A stretch of DNA of 64,000 nt from Accumulibacter sp003538495 (lineage in GTDB: Bacteria > Pseudomonadota > Gammaproteobacteria > Burkholderiales > Rhodocyclaceae), in assembly GCF_029255145.1 (NCBI RefSeq), contig NZ_JAPUVQ010000112.1, forward strand, positions 1-64,000. Reading direction: 5' to 3'. A program made the position numbers and the translations under genes. The notes beneath the pieces are model-generated. The model did no database searches. It saw only the letters and a list, made by a program, of their open reading frames with translations, and was not told the DNA's origin. This document shows positions 42,985 to 52,720 of this stretch, in pieces; position 1 is the first letter of the stretch; every line of letters begins with the position of its first letter.

Positions 42985-43230
42985 GTGGGCGCGGGATTCG
43001 ACAGCCGGCAACCGGAACGAAAAGGGCCAGACCTGCGCCCATCGCCGACCTTGCCCGCCCGCAGCGGCGCGGTTGCCCTCGAGATCCCGGAATCACGGCG
43101 GACACCGCGACCCACCAGGCGGCCCGCTCCCGCGCGGCAAGAAATACCTCGGCGCAGACCGATCCGCGAAGGCCTTGGTCCCCGTGCGACGAGGGCCGGC
43201 TAGCGAAACAAGCAGCGCTACAGGGCAGCT

Positions 43231-45147
<1,917 letters not shown>

Positions 45148-45347
45148 GAGCGCTGGTCAATTTCCGGTGGATGGCAGGGGGCAATTTTACCCTGTTGATG
45201 GCGGCGCCGCCCCAAGTTCACAGCGACCGAAGTCGTCGCGGCCGGGTGCCGCGGCTGCCACAGCCCTGACGCATGAGTGCGCCAGCGCTGTACTCTCAAA
45301 GCCTGGGGGTAGGTGGGGAAAAAAGCGTTCGCACGAGGGGGCTAAAC

Positions 45348-45642
45348 AGCCGGAGGAACTTCGCCAAACTCGCCGAACTCTCCCGGGAAATGCTCAACGA
45401 CTGGGAAGCGATCATCCGCCCGCTGCTCGACCTCAGCCTGCCGCTCACCAACAATGCGGCCGAGCGTCTGTTGCGCCACTGGGTCATTGCCCGTCACCTG
45501 AGCTTCGGTACCCGCGGCGAGCAAGGAACCCGAGCCTTTGCTTTGCTCAGCAGCATCATCGATACGGAAGGCGTCCGCTTGCGATTACCTCACCGCCGCC
45601 CTCCAGGCCGGCCGCCAGGAACTACCGATGCCGCCTTTGCCT
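45348..45642 (+). pseudogene. IS66-family transposase C-terminal fragment, frameshifted
   Basis: The reading around 45,400-45,560 (LTNNAAERLLRHWVIAR, then a short gap, then GTRAFALLSSIIDT) is the conserved end of IS66 transposases, including the N-N-x-A-E-R motif with the catalytic Glu. The N-terminal three quarters of the gene are absent. After SSIIDT the homology moves to the next frame (DYLTAALQAGRQ followed by LPMPPLP, ending near 45,642), so there is also a frameshift. I saw no terminal inverted repeats. It is an inactive relic between uup and the redox gene cluster. Confidence 0.75.
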
Positions 45643-45705
45643 ACCGTCTCGGTAGAGAGTGATTGGCTACAGCGGTACAGCCGGTCGCTCGAGCCGCCCT
45701 GCCCG

Positions 45706-46293
45706 TTACGCGATCTCGCAGGCTTCCTCGAAGCTCAACCGCGGACCACGCGGATGCAGGGCTGATGGATCGCCGACGCCGAGGTTGCAGAGAAAGTTGG
45801 CCTGGTAGCGCCCATCGGGGAAGAACGCGGCGTTGAGTTTGTCGCCGTCGAAGCCGGACATCGGACCACAGTCAAGGCCGAGGGCGCGGGCGGCCAGAAT
45901 CAGGTAGGCGCCCTGCAGGGTGCCGTTGCGAAAAGCGGTGCTGGCAGCCAGTTCGGGGTTGCCGGCAAACATCGGCCTCGCGTCGTAGGCCGGAAACATC
46001 GTCGGCAGGTGTTCGTAGAAGCGTGTATCGGTAGCGATGATGACCGTCGCCGGGGCGACCAGGGTCTTGTCGAGGTTACCGGGCGACAGCGCCGGTGCAA
46101 GCTTGTTCTTGCCTTCCGCGCTGATCACGAAGACCAGTCGCGCCGGCTGGCAATTCATCGACGTTGGGCCCCATTTCATCAGGCTGTGGAGGCGGCGCAG
46201 CGTCGCCTCCGGGATCGCTTCCGGGGCGAAGCCATTGTGGGTTCGCGCCTCGACAAAAAGCTGATCGAGCGCTTCGGCGGGCAGGGCTGGCAT
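45706..46293 (-). CDS. rutE: RutE/YdfI-like nitroreductase-family protein
   Basis: A 195-residue FMN-dependent nitroreductase-superfamily enzyme close in sequence and length to E. coli RutE (malonic semialdehyde reductase): ARTHNG, LMKWGPTSMNCQPAR, EGKNKL, TAFRNGTLQGAYLI, ALGLDCGPMSGFD and PRLSFEEAC appear in order. The start is ATG 46293, with AAGGAG at ideal spacing; upstream codons in this frame are noncoding. In E. coli RutE serves pyrimidine catabolism, but no other rut gene is nearby; the neighbours are redox genes, so reduction of another small carbonyl or quinone-like substrate is as likely. It is the last gene of the seven-gene minus-strand series. Confidence 0.85.
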   Translation of the reverse strand: MPALPAEALDQLFVEARTHNGFAPEAIPEATLRRLHSLMKWGPTSMNCQPARLVFVISAEGKNKLAPALSPGNLDKTLVAPATVIIATDTRFYEHLPTMFPAYDARPMFAGNPELAASTAFRNGTLQGAYLILAARALGLDCGPMSGFDGDKLNAAFFPDGRYQANFLCNLGVGDPSALHPRGPRLSFEEACEIA

Positions 46294-46354
46294 GGGGTCT
46301 CCTTGGCGGATTGAGGCAGAGGCTGCCGGGTTGACTGGACTGACGGGCTTGTCC

Positions 46355-46600
46355 CTACAGTTTCTTGTGAGTGCCGTCACACAGCGGCGCGTTGGCGCTG
46401 TGCTTGCAGCCGCAGAAATAGAGCGTTGTCGACTGCTCGGCCTTGAACTCGCGGGGGGTAAAGGCGCCGCCCTTGTGACTGCCGTCGCAGAAAGGCTGGT
46501 TCTTGCTGTTGCCACAGGCGCACCACCAATAGCTGGTGCCGGCTTCGACGGCGACGGCGTAGGGGGATTTCTGGGCGATGTTGGGGCCGTTTTCACCCAT
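46355..46600 (-). CDS. CDGSH iron-sulfur domain-containing protein
   Basis: An 81-residue protein with two CDGSH-type [2Fe-2S] sites: CACGNSKNQPFCDGSH and CGCKHSANAPLCDGTH. Each has the C-x-C...C-D-G-x-H ligand set (three Cys, one His). Double-CDGSH proteins of this size are common in bacteria and carry redox-active, labile clusters; the precise partner is unknown. The start is ATG 46600, with GGAG seven bases upstream, rather than an in-frame ATG nine codons earlier. It lies 93 bases after the YceI gene and 61 before the RutE-like gene, all co-directional. Confidence 0.93.
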   Translation of the reverse strand: MGENGPNIAQKSPYAVAVEAGTSYWWCACGNSKNQPFCDGSHKGGAFTPREFKAEQSTTLYFCGCKHSANAPLCDGTHKKL

Positions 46601-46693
46601 GCTTGTCTCCAGTTTGTTGCGGCTCACCGAGGGTGATGATCCGGCTTTGGGCGGGTGGAGCCTGCGGACTGCGTTGCCCGCTTGCTCGGCAGT

Positions 46694-47263
46694 CTACTGC
46701 TTTACCGCTTCGACGGCGATGTTCAGGGTCACCTCGTCGCTGACCTGTGGCGCGTGTTTGCCGGCGTTGTACTCGGACCGCTTGATTCTGGCGACAGCGT
46801 TGGCGCCAATCGCGTCCTTCTTGACAATCGGGTGCGGCATCGCCTGAAACGAAGTGACGGTCAGGGTCACCGGCCTGGTGATCCCCTTGATCGTCAGCTT
46901 GCCATCAATCGCTACCGGCTTGTCGCCGTCGAATCGGACCGCGCTCGACTTGTAGGTAATCGTCGGGTACCTGGCGGTATCGAGCAGGTCTTCGGCCTGG
47001 ATGTGCTCGTTGAACAGCGGATAACCGGTATCGACCGACCTGGCGTCGATGGTGATGTTTACCGATCCGGTCTTCGCCGCACGGTCGAGAGTGATCGTGC
47101 CCGACGTCTTGTTGAAGCGCTGCACCTGGTTGGAGAAGCCGAAGTGGCTGTACTCGAAGCGCGGGTAGGTGTGCGTCGGGTCGACCGCATAGGTCTCCGG
47201 CGCGGCAAACACCGGCCCGGCGAAAACGCCGGCCAGGGAGATCAGGGCGATTTGCTTCTGCAT
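46694..47263 (-). CDS. YceI family periplasmic protein (copy 2)
   Basis: A 189-residue protein with a clear signal peptide (MQKQIALISLAGVFAGPVFA) followed by a complete YceI lipocalin-like domain: YAVDPTHTYPRFEYSHFGFS, NITIDARSVDTG, F-x-x-A-x-YPTITYKS, GKLTIKGITRPVTL and a C-terminal EVTLNIAVEAVKQ. YceI proteins bind polyisoprenoid (quinone-like) molecules in a long cavity and are often paired with cytochrome b561. The start has GGAG upstream. A second, divergent YceI gene lies immediately upstream (57 bases). Confidence 0.94.
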   Translation of the reverse strand: MQKQIALISLAGVFAGPVFAAPETYAVDPTHTYPRFEYSHFGFSNQVQRFNKTSGTITLDRAAKTGSVNITIDARSVDTGYPLFNEHIQAEDLLDTARYPTITYKSSAVRFDGDKPVAIDGKLTIKGITRPVTLTVTSFQAMPHPIVKKDAIGANAVARIKRSEYNAGKHAPQVSDEVTLNIAVEAVKQ

Positions 47264-47320
47264 GCGTTGGCTCCATGAGTTGGGCTTGCGTGAAAAATAC
47301 TGACGCCTGCGGGTTACTGC

Positions 47321-47902
47321 TTATCGGCTGCCGGCAGCGGGCCCAGCAACGATGTGGAACTTGATCTGCACTTCGTTGGCGACCGCGCCGAGGTCGGACC
47401 ACACGCCATCACCGATCGCGAAATCGAGCCGCCTGAGGACAAAGGCACCGTCGAAAACACCGTTGCCACCGGCCCGGCGGAAAGTGAAGGGGGCGCTGAC
47501 TTCCCGCGTCCTGCCCTTGATCGTCAGCTTTCCGGCCAGTTCGAACCTGTTGTCACCGAGTGGGCGGATCGACGACGAAACGAACACCGCCGTCGGAAAG
47601 GACTTGACGTCGAACCAGGACTTGCCAACAACCTCGCCGTCAGCGTCCGGCGAGCCCGCATCGACACTGGCCAGATCGAGTTCGAGCCTGGCCTTGGCGG
47701 CTGCCGGCCGCGCCGGATCGAAAGCCAGCGTCGCGGCGAATTTCCTGAAGCGGCCGTCAACCGGGACGCCCATCTGCCTGGAAACAAACTGCAGCGTACT
47801 CTGGTCGGCCTGGAAATGCGTAAACTCGACCGCCTGCGCGGAACCGCAGGCCAATACCAGCAGCGCCTGGGCGAGGCGCAGGGCGTTCACGGTTTTCTCC
47901 AT
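47321..47902 (-). CDS. YceI family periplasmic protein (copy 1)
   Basis: A 193-residue exported protein: signal peptide MEKTVNALRLAQALLVLACG with cleavage after AQA, then a YceI domain (FRKFAATLAFDPARPA, LELDLASVDAGSPDADGE, W-F-D-V-x-x-FPTAVF, GKLTIKGRTREVSAPFTF). It is more divergent than copy 2 and may have a different ligand. The start is ATG 47902, 13 bases after the stop of the cytochrome b561 gene, which implies translational coupling because its own ribosome binding site is poor. The b561-YceI pairing suggests electron transfer to or from a YceI-bound quinone. Confidence 0.92.
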   Translation of the reverse strand: MEKTVNALRLAQALLVLACGSAQAVEFTHFQADQSTLQFVSRQMGVPVDGRFRKFAATLAFDPARPAAAKARLELDLASVDAGSPDADGEVVGKSWFDVKSFPTAVFVSSSIRPLGDNRFELAGKLTIKGRTREVSAPFTFRRAGGNGVFDGAFVLRRLDFAIGDGVWSDLGAVANEVQIKFHIVAGPAAGSR

Positions 47903-47915
47903 TCGGGCACCGGGT

Positions 47916-48461
47916 TCAGCGACTTCGCTGCGCCCAGGGCAGCATCCTCGACAAGACGTCGTCGCGGTCCAGCAGATGATGCTTGAGAGCCGCGGCGACA
48001 TGCGCGACGACGAGGACGGCCAGGGTGTAGTTGAGAGTCGCGTGCACGGTCTCGAGTAGTTCGCCGAGTGCCTTGTCCTTGGCCAGCAGATCAGGCAAGG
48101 GCAAGACGCCGAAATAGACGGTCTGGAAGCCCTTCGCCGAACTCATCAGCCAGCCGGAGAGCGGAATGGCGACCATCGACAGGTAGAGCAAATGGTGCAG
48201 GGCATGTGAGGCGGCCTGCTGCCAGCGCGGCATCGCCGCCGGCAGCGCCGGCGGCGGGTGACCGGCACGCCAGGCGATGCGCAGCAGAACCAGCAGGAAA
48301 GCGCTGACACCGGCCCACTTGTGCCAGGAATAGAGCTTCAGCTTCTCTGGCGACAGCGCCATTTCGCTCATGTAGAGGCCGAGGCCGAACAAGCCGGTCA
48401 GCAGCACGGCCATCAGCCAGTGCAGCGCGATTGCCGGGTGGGTGTAGCGGGTTGCGGGCAT
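47916..48461 (-). CDS. Cytochrome b561
   Basis: A 181-residue di-heme b-type cytochrome of the bacterial b561 family. Four membrane helices are visible: HPAIALHWLMAVLLTGLFGL, HKWAGVSAFLLVLLRIAWR, LHHLLYLSMVAIPLSGWLMS and a C-terminal VHATLNYTLAVLVVAHVAAA. The histidines in helices 1, 2 and 4 (plus the one near LHHLLY) are the likely heme ligands. The start is ATG 48461, preceded by AAGGAG. Such proteins move electrons between membrane quinols and periplasmic acceptors. It sits directly before two YceI genes and after the dioxygenase gene (28-base gap). Confidence 0.93.
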   Translation of the reverse strand: MPATRYTHPAIALHWLMAVLLTGLFGLGLYMSEMALSPEKLKLYSWHKWAGVSAFLLVLLRIAWRAGHPPPALPAAMPRWQQAASHALHHLLYLSMVAIPLSGWLMSSAKGFQTVYFGVLPLPDLLAKDKALGELLETVHATLNYTLAVLVVAHVAAALKHHLLDRDDVLSRMLPWAQRSR

Positions 48462-48489
48462 TGGGTTCTCCTTGCGACCAAGACCAGGA

Positions 48490-49329
48490 TCAACGGACGG
48501 ACTGCGACTGGTGGTCCTGCGCGTGCTCGCTGGTGGCAGGCCAGAAAGCGAAGCTGTCCATCGCCAGAACGCCCGAATCGATGCCGGCGTAGAGGCGTTC
48601 TGGCCGGCAACCGGCACCGGCGGCACCGAGAGCGACGTACAGCGGCAGCAGATGTTCCTCGCTGGGGTGGGCACGGGCTGCGTGCGGCGCTTGCTGCCGA
48701 TAGCCCAGCAAGGAGCGCTGGTCGCCAATGGCCAGGTGCCGCCACATCCACTCGGCGAACTCGCTGACGTAGGCAGGCGTTTCGCCGCCGGCCACGGGCG
48801 CGCCGCGGAAGTCCGCCAGGTTGTGGGTGAGATTGCCCGAAGCCAGCAGCAGTACGCCGTCGGCAAGCAGCGGCGCGAGCGCACGGCCAAGCCGGAAATG
48901 CGGCTCGGGACCGACGCCGCTGAGCAAGGACACCGGCACCACCGGAATATCGGCCGCCGGGTACATCAGGCGCAAGGGGGTCCAGGCACCGTGATCCAGA
49001 CCACGGCTGCAGTCGACCCGGACGTCGAATCCGTCCTCGCCAAGCAAGCGGCGAGCCTCCTCGGCGACGCCGGGGTCCGACCGTGCGGGATAGCGAACGC
49101 GGTAGAGCGCCGCCGGAAAGCCGCTGAAGTCGTGAATCGTCTCGAAGTCGGGCGCGACGCCGACGGTCGGCGCTTCGCTCTGCCAATGCGCGCTGACCAC
49201 CAGGATCGCCCGCGGCCTGGGCAGGTCGGCCGCAACGCGGGCCAGAGCGGCGCCAGCCGGACCGGGGTCGAGGACCATCGTCGGTGCGCCGTGGCCGGCA
49301 AAAAGCGAGGGGAATGAGCTGTTGATCAT
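48490..49329 (-). CDS. ygiD: YgiD-like 4,5-DOPA extradiol dioxygenase family protein
   Basis: A 279-residue class III extradiol dioxygenase (LigB superfamily), matching the length of E. coli YgiD. The metal-binding histidines are recognisable in FAGHGAPTMV, VVSAHWQSE and SRGLDHGAWTPL; LLASGNLTHNL supplies the conserved fourth region. These enzymes use a mononuclear metal to cleave catechol rings such as DOPA. Two ATGs are two codons apart; 49329 is better spaced from AGGAA. The gene is 19 bases after the quinone reductase gene, so catechol/quinone chemistry links the two. The physiological substrate is not established for this family. Confidence 0.92.
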   Translation of the reverse strand: MINSSFPSLFAGHGAPTMVLDPGPAGAALARVAADLPRPRAILVVSAHWQSEAPTVGVAPDFETIHDFSGFPAALYRVRYPARSDPGVAEEARRLLGEDGFDVRVDCSRGLDHGAWTPLRLMYPAADIPVVPVSLLSGVGPEPHFRLGRALAPLLADGVLLLASGNLTHNLADFRGAPVAGGETPAYVSEFAEWMWRHLAIGDQRSLLGYRQQAPHAARAHPSEEHLLPLYVALGAAGAGCRPERLYAGIDSGVLAMDSFAFWPATSEHAQDHQSQSVR

Positions 49330-49348
49330 GTGCATTTCCTGTCCGAGT

Positions 49349-50215
49349 TCAGCGGGCGCCGAAGAGTTCCTGCGCCAGGCACGCCAGCGGCCGCGGTGGA
49401 TGCCCGACGAGGGTGGCAAAGTCATTGCTCACCCGGTCGAACTTGCCGGCCGCCACCGCCGAGTACATGTTGGCCAGCGAGCGCGCCAACCAGCCCGGCA
49501 CGCCGGACGCTTCGAGCGCGTCGGCGTAGGCGTCCTCGCTGACCGCCTGGTAGCGCACCGGCTGGCCACTGACTCTGGCGACCGCGGCGGCCACCTCGTG
49601 GTAGTCGTGCGTCGCCTGGCCAGTCAATTCGTAGACGCTGCGTGCCAGCGCCGGCGCCAGCGCCGCCGCCGCAGTCGCTTCGGCAAGTTCGGCGCGGCTG
49701 ACGAAGCTGGCGCGACCGCTTCCGGCAGGCAGCTGGAAGACGCCTGTTGCACGTCCTGCGCCGACGGTCATCGGCAGGAAGTCGGCATAGAGCGGGTTGC
49801 GCAGCGCCGTGAATTGAAGGCCGCTGGCTGCCAGATCCGCCTCGGTCGCCCGATGGACGGCGGCGAAATCGGCGGGCGAATCGGCGGCGACGTCGATCAA
49901 GCTGGTGTACAGGACATGTCTGACACCAGCCGCCCGTGCGGCGGCGATGGCATTCCGGTGCTGGGCGATGCGGACCTCCTTCGGGCCGTCGGTCGACACC
50001 AGAATCAGCGTGTCGACGCCGGCAAAAGCGGCAGCCAGCGTTTCCGGCTGGTCGAAGTTGCCCTGGCGGACGGCGATGCCGCGTTCAGCGAGATCGGCGG
50101 CCCTGCGCGGATCGCGTACGCTGGCGGCGATGCCGGCGACGCGGCCACTACGGGCGACGAGCTGGTCGACAATGCCGCGTCCGAGGTGGCCGTTTGCTCC
50201 GGTGACGAGGATCAT
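49349..50215 (-). CDS. qorB: QorB-like NAD(P)H:quinone oxidoreductase (NmrA/SDR family)
   Basis: A 288-residue Rossmann-fold atypical SDR. The NAD(P)-binding motif is VTGANGHLG at residues 4-12. Order and content match E. coli QorB (YtfG): SVRDPRRAADLAERGIAVRQ, a D-T-L-I-L-V-S-T, QHRNAIAAARAAGVRHVLYT, LRNPLYADFLP, YELTGQATHDYHEVAAAV, and LVGHPPRPL near the end. QorB reduces quinones with NADPH. The start ATG 50215 has AAGGAG upstream. It is the first gene of the co-directional redox series and is divergent from the LysR regulator across 126 bases. Confidence 0.92.
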   Translation of the reverse strand: MILVTGANGHLGRGIVDQLVARSGRVAGIAASVRDPRRAADLAERGIAVRQGNFDQPETLAAAFAGVDTLILVSTDGPKEVRIAQHRNAIAAARAAGVRHVLYTSLIDVAADSPADFAAVHRATEADLAASGLQFTALRNPLYADFLPMTVGAGRATGVFQLPAGSGRASFVSRAELAEATAAAALAPALARSVYELTGQATHDYHEVAAAVARVSGQPVRYQAVSEDAYADALEASGVPGWLARSLANMYSAVAAGKFDRVSNDFATLVGHPPRPLACLAQELFGAR

Positions 50216-50275
50216 GCTGTTCTCCTTGATGGCTTCGCGAGGCTTGTTCCTGGCGATGGACGAACTGTAGCCGAC

Positions 50276-50293
50276 CTATTGACGATAAAATAG
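50276..50293. promoter_or_regulatory. Candidate LysR-type operator (T-N11-A-like)
   Basis: CTATT-N8-AATAG is a symmetric element in the middle of the 126-base divergent region. TTGACG (50279) with TGCAAT 18 bases later is a possible lysR promoter overlapping it. Position and symmetry fit autorepression plus activation of the divergent qorB operon. Confidence 0.5.
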
Positions 50294-50341
50294 AGCACAA
50301 TCTGCAATTGATCGTTGCCATATAAGCAACAGGGCCAGGGC

Positions 50342-51313
50342 ATGGACAGGCTTGACAGCATGCGCATCTTCATCCGGGTCGCGGAACTCGGCAGCTTTGC
50401 CGCGGTGGCCCGGCAGATGGATGTTGCCCGCTCGGTGATCACCCGCCAGATCGCCGCGCTCGAAGCACAGCTCGGCGTCAAGCTGATCGCCCGCAGCACC
50501 CGCCGCCTGAGCCTCACCTCGGCCGGCAGCGCCTATCTCGAGCGCTGTCGCGAAATCCTCAAGCTGGTCGAAGCGGCCGAGACCGACCTCACCGGCGAAC
50601 GCCAGGACCCGCGCGGCCTGATCCGCCTCAGCGTACCGCTCAGTTTCGGGCTGCGCCACCTGCTGCCGCTGCTGCTCGACTTCAACGTCACCTATCCCGA
50701 AGTCGGCACCGAGATCGACTTCACCGACCGGCGCGTCAACCTGGTCGAGGAAGGACTGGACCTGTCGATCCGGATCAGCGCGCGCCTCGACCCGCTCGAC
50801 GTCGCCCGCCGGATCGGCACCAGCGGCTTGCTGGCCACCGCCTCACCCGACTACCTGCGTCGCCACGGCGAACCCGCCCACCCGCGCGAACTGCTCGAGC
50901 ACGAGTGTCTGCTCTACCTGCCGGTCCATCAGCAGGGCTGGCCGTTCCTGGTCGACGGCGTGATGGAGAATTTCCCGGTGCGTGGCCGCCTGCGCGCGAA
51001 CAACGGCGACGCGCTGCTCGAAGCGACGATTCGCGGACTCGGCATTTCCGTGCAGCCGACGTTCATCACCGCCGCGGCAATCGAGGCCGGATCGGTGCGA
51101 CCGATCCTGCGCGCTTACCCGATGCCCGAACTCGGCATCTACGCCCTGCTCCCGGGCAATCGCTACGTCCCGCAGCGGGTGCGGATGCTGGTCGACTATC
51201 TCGCCGGGCGCATCGGCGACCGCCCGTACTGGGAAGCCGCGCAAACCACCGGCCGGCCCGCACCCGGCAAGCGGTCAGGCGGCCACCTGCCGGGTGGCGC
51301 CAGCAACGCCTAG
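50342..51313 (+). CDS. LysR family transcriptional regulator
   Basis: A 323-residue LysR-type regulator. Residues 1-60 form the winged HTH (MDRLDSMRIFIRVAELGSFA, ARSVITRQIAALEAQLGVKL, RSTRRLSLTSAG), followed by a linker helix and a periplasmic-binding-protein-like effector domain (LIRLSVPLSFG, DLSIRISARL, GRLRANNGDALLEATIRGLG). The start is ATG 50342, with AGGG seven bases upstream. It is divergent from qorB and the rest of the redox cluster and, as is typical for the family, likely regulates that neighbour in response to a small aromatic or quinone inducer. Its last 39 bases overlap the converging MFS gene. Confidence 0.94.
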   Translation: MDRLDSMRIFIRVAELGSFAAVARQMDVARSVITRQIAALEAQLGVKLIARSTRRLSLTSAGSAYLERCREILKLVEAAETDLTGERQDPRGLIRLSVPLSFGLRHLLPLLLDFNVTYPEVGTEIDFTDRRVNLVEEGLDLSIRISARLDPLDVARRIGTSGLLATASPDYLRRHGEPAHPRELLEHECLLYLPVHQQGWPFLVDGVMENFPVRGRLRANNGDALLEATIRGLGISVQPTFITAAAIEAGSVRPILRAYPMPELGIYALLPGNRYVPQRVRMLVDYLAGRIGDRPYWEAAQTTGRPAPGKRSGGHLPGGASNA

Positions 51314-52516
51314 CGCGGTCAGGATCGACAGGCTCCACAAGGCGGCGATCCCGACCAGCACCGCGGCCAAGTGCCCGCCGTCCATCAAGCCGCCGAAGAC
51401 CAGCGGCGCCAGCGCCAGCCCGGTGTCGAGGCCGGAGTAGACGAAGCCGTAGACCCGACCGTAGGCCGCCTGCCCGAAACGCGAGGTCGCCGCCCGGCGC
51501 ACCAGCAGGTCGCGCGACGGACCGGCGATGCCTGTGCAGTAGCCAATGCCGACCATCAGCGGCAGCACGCTCCATTGCGGCAGCGGCAGCAGCGCCAGCG
51601 CGACGGTGAGCAGCGCTGCAGCGCCGAGCGCGCCGGCGATCAATCGTTCCTGGTCACCCTTCTGCGCCAGGAAGCCGCCGGTAAGGATGCCGCCGGCGCC
51701 GCCGACCAGGTACGCCGACAGCGCGCTCGCCCCGGCCGACAGCGACAGGCCGTGCAGGTTCTGCAGGATCGGCGTCGCGAAGTTCTGGATGCCGCCGAAC
51801 GCCGTAGTGACCAGCAGGAAGAACAGAAAGCACATCCACACCGCCGGCGTGCGCAGGAAAGCGAACGGCGGGATCGCGCTCACAGCGGGCGCGCCAGCCG
51901 GGCCGGCGGCCGTCAGGCTGCCCGGCGGGTCGGCAAGCGTGCGCCGGCGCCAGACCACCAGCACCAACGCCAGTGCGGCAATTCCGGCGGCGGCCAAAGC
52001 AGCGACCCGCCAGCCGGCGGTGGCCGCAATCCCGGTCATGAACACCGGCGCCAGCGCCCAGCCGAGGTTGCCTGACAAACCATGAATCGAAAAGGCGTGC
52101 CCCAGCCGGGGCTGCGAAACGTGGCGGTTGAGCACCGTGAAATCGGCCGGGTGGAAAACGCTGTTGCCCAGCCCGGCCAGCCCGGCAACCAGTGTCAGCC
52201 CGAGAGGGCCATCGACCACCGAGAGCAGCAGCGCGGCGACCAGGAAGCAGGCGATGCCGCCGCCGAGCACCCGTGCCGCACCGAAACGATCGACCAGGAA
52301 ACCGGCCAGCGCCTGGCCGATTGCCGAAACGACAAAGAAGAGGGTCATCGTCGCGCCGATGCCCGTAAAGCTCAGCCCGAAATCGTGCATCAGCCACGGA
52401 AACAGCGGCGGCAGCAGCAGGTGGAAGAAATGCGAAACGCCATGCGCGAAACCGACCAGCGAAATCACTTCCAGATCGTGGCTTTCTTCGGGCAGCGAGT
52501 CGACGGCGGTGGTCAT
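51275..52516 (-). CDS. MFS transporter, Fsr-like
   Basis: A 413-residue major facilitator protein with about 12 membrane helices. The opening GFAHGVSHFFHLLLPPLFPW is typical of fosmidomycin-resistance-like (Fsr) and related drug exporters; the helix 2-3 loop has DRFGAARVLGG. The second half includes AYLVGGAGGILTGGFLAQKG and SSRFGQAAYGRVYGFVYSG-like elements. The start is ATG 52516 with CGGAG upstream, and in-frame upstream codons look noncoding. The 3' end overlaps the converging lysR gene by 39 bases. The substrate cannot be told from sequence. Confidence 0.9.
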   Translation of the reverse strand: MTTAVDSLPEESHDLEVISLVGFAHGVSHFFHLLLPPLFPWLMHDFGLSFTGIGATMTLFFVVSAIGQALAGFLVDRFGAARVLGGGIACFLVAALLLSVVDGPLGLTLVAGLAGLGNSVFHPADFTVLNRHVSQPRLGHAFSIHGLSGNLGWALAPVFMTGIAATAGWRVAALAAAGIAALALVLVVWRRRTLADPPGSLTAAGPAGAPAVSAIPPFAFLRTPAVWMCFLFFLLVTTAFGGIQNFATPILQNLHGLSLSAGASALSAYLVGGAGGILTGGFLAQKGDQERLIAGALGAAALLTVALALLPLPQWSVLPLMVGIGYCTGIAGPSRDLLVRRAATSRFGQAAYGRVYGFVYSGLDTGLALAPLVFGGLMDGGHLAAVLVGIAALWSLSILTALGVAGATRQVAA

Positions 52517-52720
52517 GCGAACGCTCCGGAACGGGTGGGCCGAGTCTAGCCGCTTCCAGGGCAAGTGGCACGACTGGCGCGCAAGTAGCCGACAGAAATC
52601 GTCGGGATCCGAATGCGGAGGATGCAGGCGTTGATCATCCGACCAAGCCCCGGACAGCCGCACGCCCCCTCCGCCCGTTACTGCGAGGAGCGCAGCGGCA
52701 TGGCGGTCCAGCCTTGGCAG

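Noticed and set aside
51275..51313. The 39-bp overlap of the lysR and MFS 3' ends as a special regulatory device
   Set aside because: Short convergent overlaps are common in compact genomes and nothing else suggests antisense control.
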